In this document: positions 54,411-54,478 of the stretch, in pieces
Layout of the letters: each line of letters opens with the position of its first letter
Position numbering within the stretch: position 1 is the stretch's first letter
NCBI GenBank assembly: GCA_027858915.1
Contig: JAQIBT010000141.1
Location: 1-54,478 of the forward strand
Direction of reading: 5' to 3'
DNA: 54,478 nucleotides
Source of the DNA: Salinisphaera sp.
GTDB lineage: Bacteria; Pseudomonadota; Gammaproteobacteria; Nevskiales; Salinisphaeraceae
Translations under genes and position numbers: made by a program
Notes under the pieces: generated by a model
Seen by the model: only the letters and a program-made list of their open reading frames with translations
Told to the model about the DNA's origin: nothing
Databases searched by the model: none

Positions 54411-54478
54411 AAGTCCCAAGTCCCAAGTCCCAAGTCCCAAGTCCCAAGTCCCAAGTCCCAAGTCCCAAGTCCCAAGTC
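54411..54478. repeat. Tandem heptamer array (AAGTCCC)n at the window end
   Basis: Nine full copies of AAGTCCC plus five bases fill 68 bases without error and run off the right edge. On the other strand it reads GGGACTT. A single related segment, GACTTGGGACT, lies in the rpoB-rpoC spacer. Its true length is unknown since the window stops inside it. Confidence 0.97.

Noticed and set aside
53831-54475. Reverse-strand open frame over the thioesterase gene running into the heptamer repeat
   Set aside because: Its start is a repetitive peptide from the array and the rest is antisense to a recognisable hotdog protein.
54411-54478. CRISPR array
   Set aside because: Units are 7 bases with no spacers; it is a simple tandem repeat.

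Overview
The window looks like one nearly complete contig from the chromosome of a GC-rich gammaproteobacterium. The evidence is gene order (secE-nusG-rplKAJL-rpoBC-str-S10-spc-alpha; lptD-surA-pdxA-rsmA), gammaproteobacterial-type ribosomal proteins, the AmgK/MurU pair divergent from lptD, and a Marinobacter-type fatty acyl reductase. A marine or halophilic genus close to Salinisphaera is a guess from overall flavour, not a demonstrated assignment. Both ends lie in repeats: a second tuf copy on the left and a 7-bp tandem array on the right. That is where short-read assemblies usually break.

1-30978: almost uninterrupted translation and transcription genes on the + strand. After the tail of one tuf come tRNA-Trp, secE, nusG, the L11/L1/L10/L12 genes, rpoB, rpoC, the str genes (rpsL, rpsG, fusA, tuf), then the S10, spc and alpha groups ending with rplQ and a strong terminator. 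Visible control points are a promoter before tRNA-Trp, an L10-type leader, an attenuator before rpoB, a long hairpin between rpoB and rpoC, a terminator whose loop holds the -35 of the str promoter, a promoter between rpsJ and rplC, and one before rpsM.

30979-41217: envelope and rRNA maintenance genes, mostly on the - strand. lptD-surA-pdxA-rsmA form a tight overlapping operon. apaG is missing, and apaH sits about 3.5 kb away behind a polytopic membrane protein and a divergent two-TM protein with a degenerate EAL-like domain.

41218-46119: on the + strand amgK-murU (peptidoglycan recycling), a DUF4398-like lipoprotein and an OmpA-domain lipoprotein. lexA is on the - strand, with its SOS box directly against the start codon. 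Divergent from lexA is a PhaF-like phasin whose promoter is straddled by an inverted repeat.

46120-54478: folE2 and a HinT-type HIT protein (- strand), a two-module fatty acyl-CoA reductase (+), a DAHP synthase (-) with a dyad-rich upstream region, a fusion of a VTT/DedA-like membrane domain to a mercuric-reductase-like flavoenzyme (+), a hotdog thioesterase (+), and the terminal heptamer array. Phasin, acyl reductase and thioesterase together hint at storage-lipid (PHA or wax ester) metabolism. No phage, IS element, CRISPR array or rRNA gene was seen. The most unusual items are the compact lexA/phasin control region, the promoter-in-terminator at rpoC/rpsL, the degenerate EAL protein and the membrane-flavoenzyme fusion.
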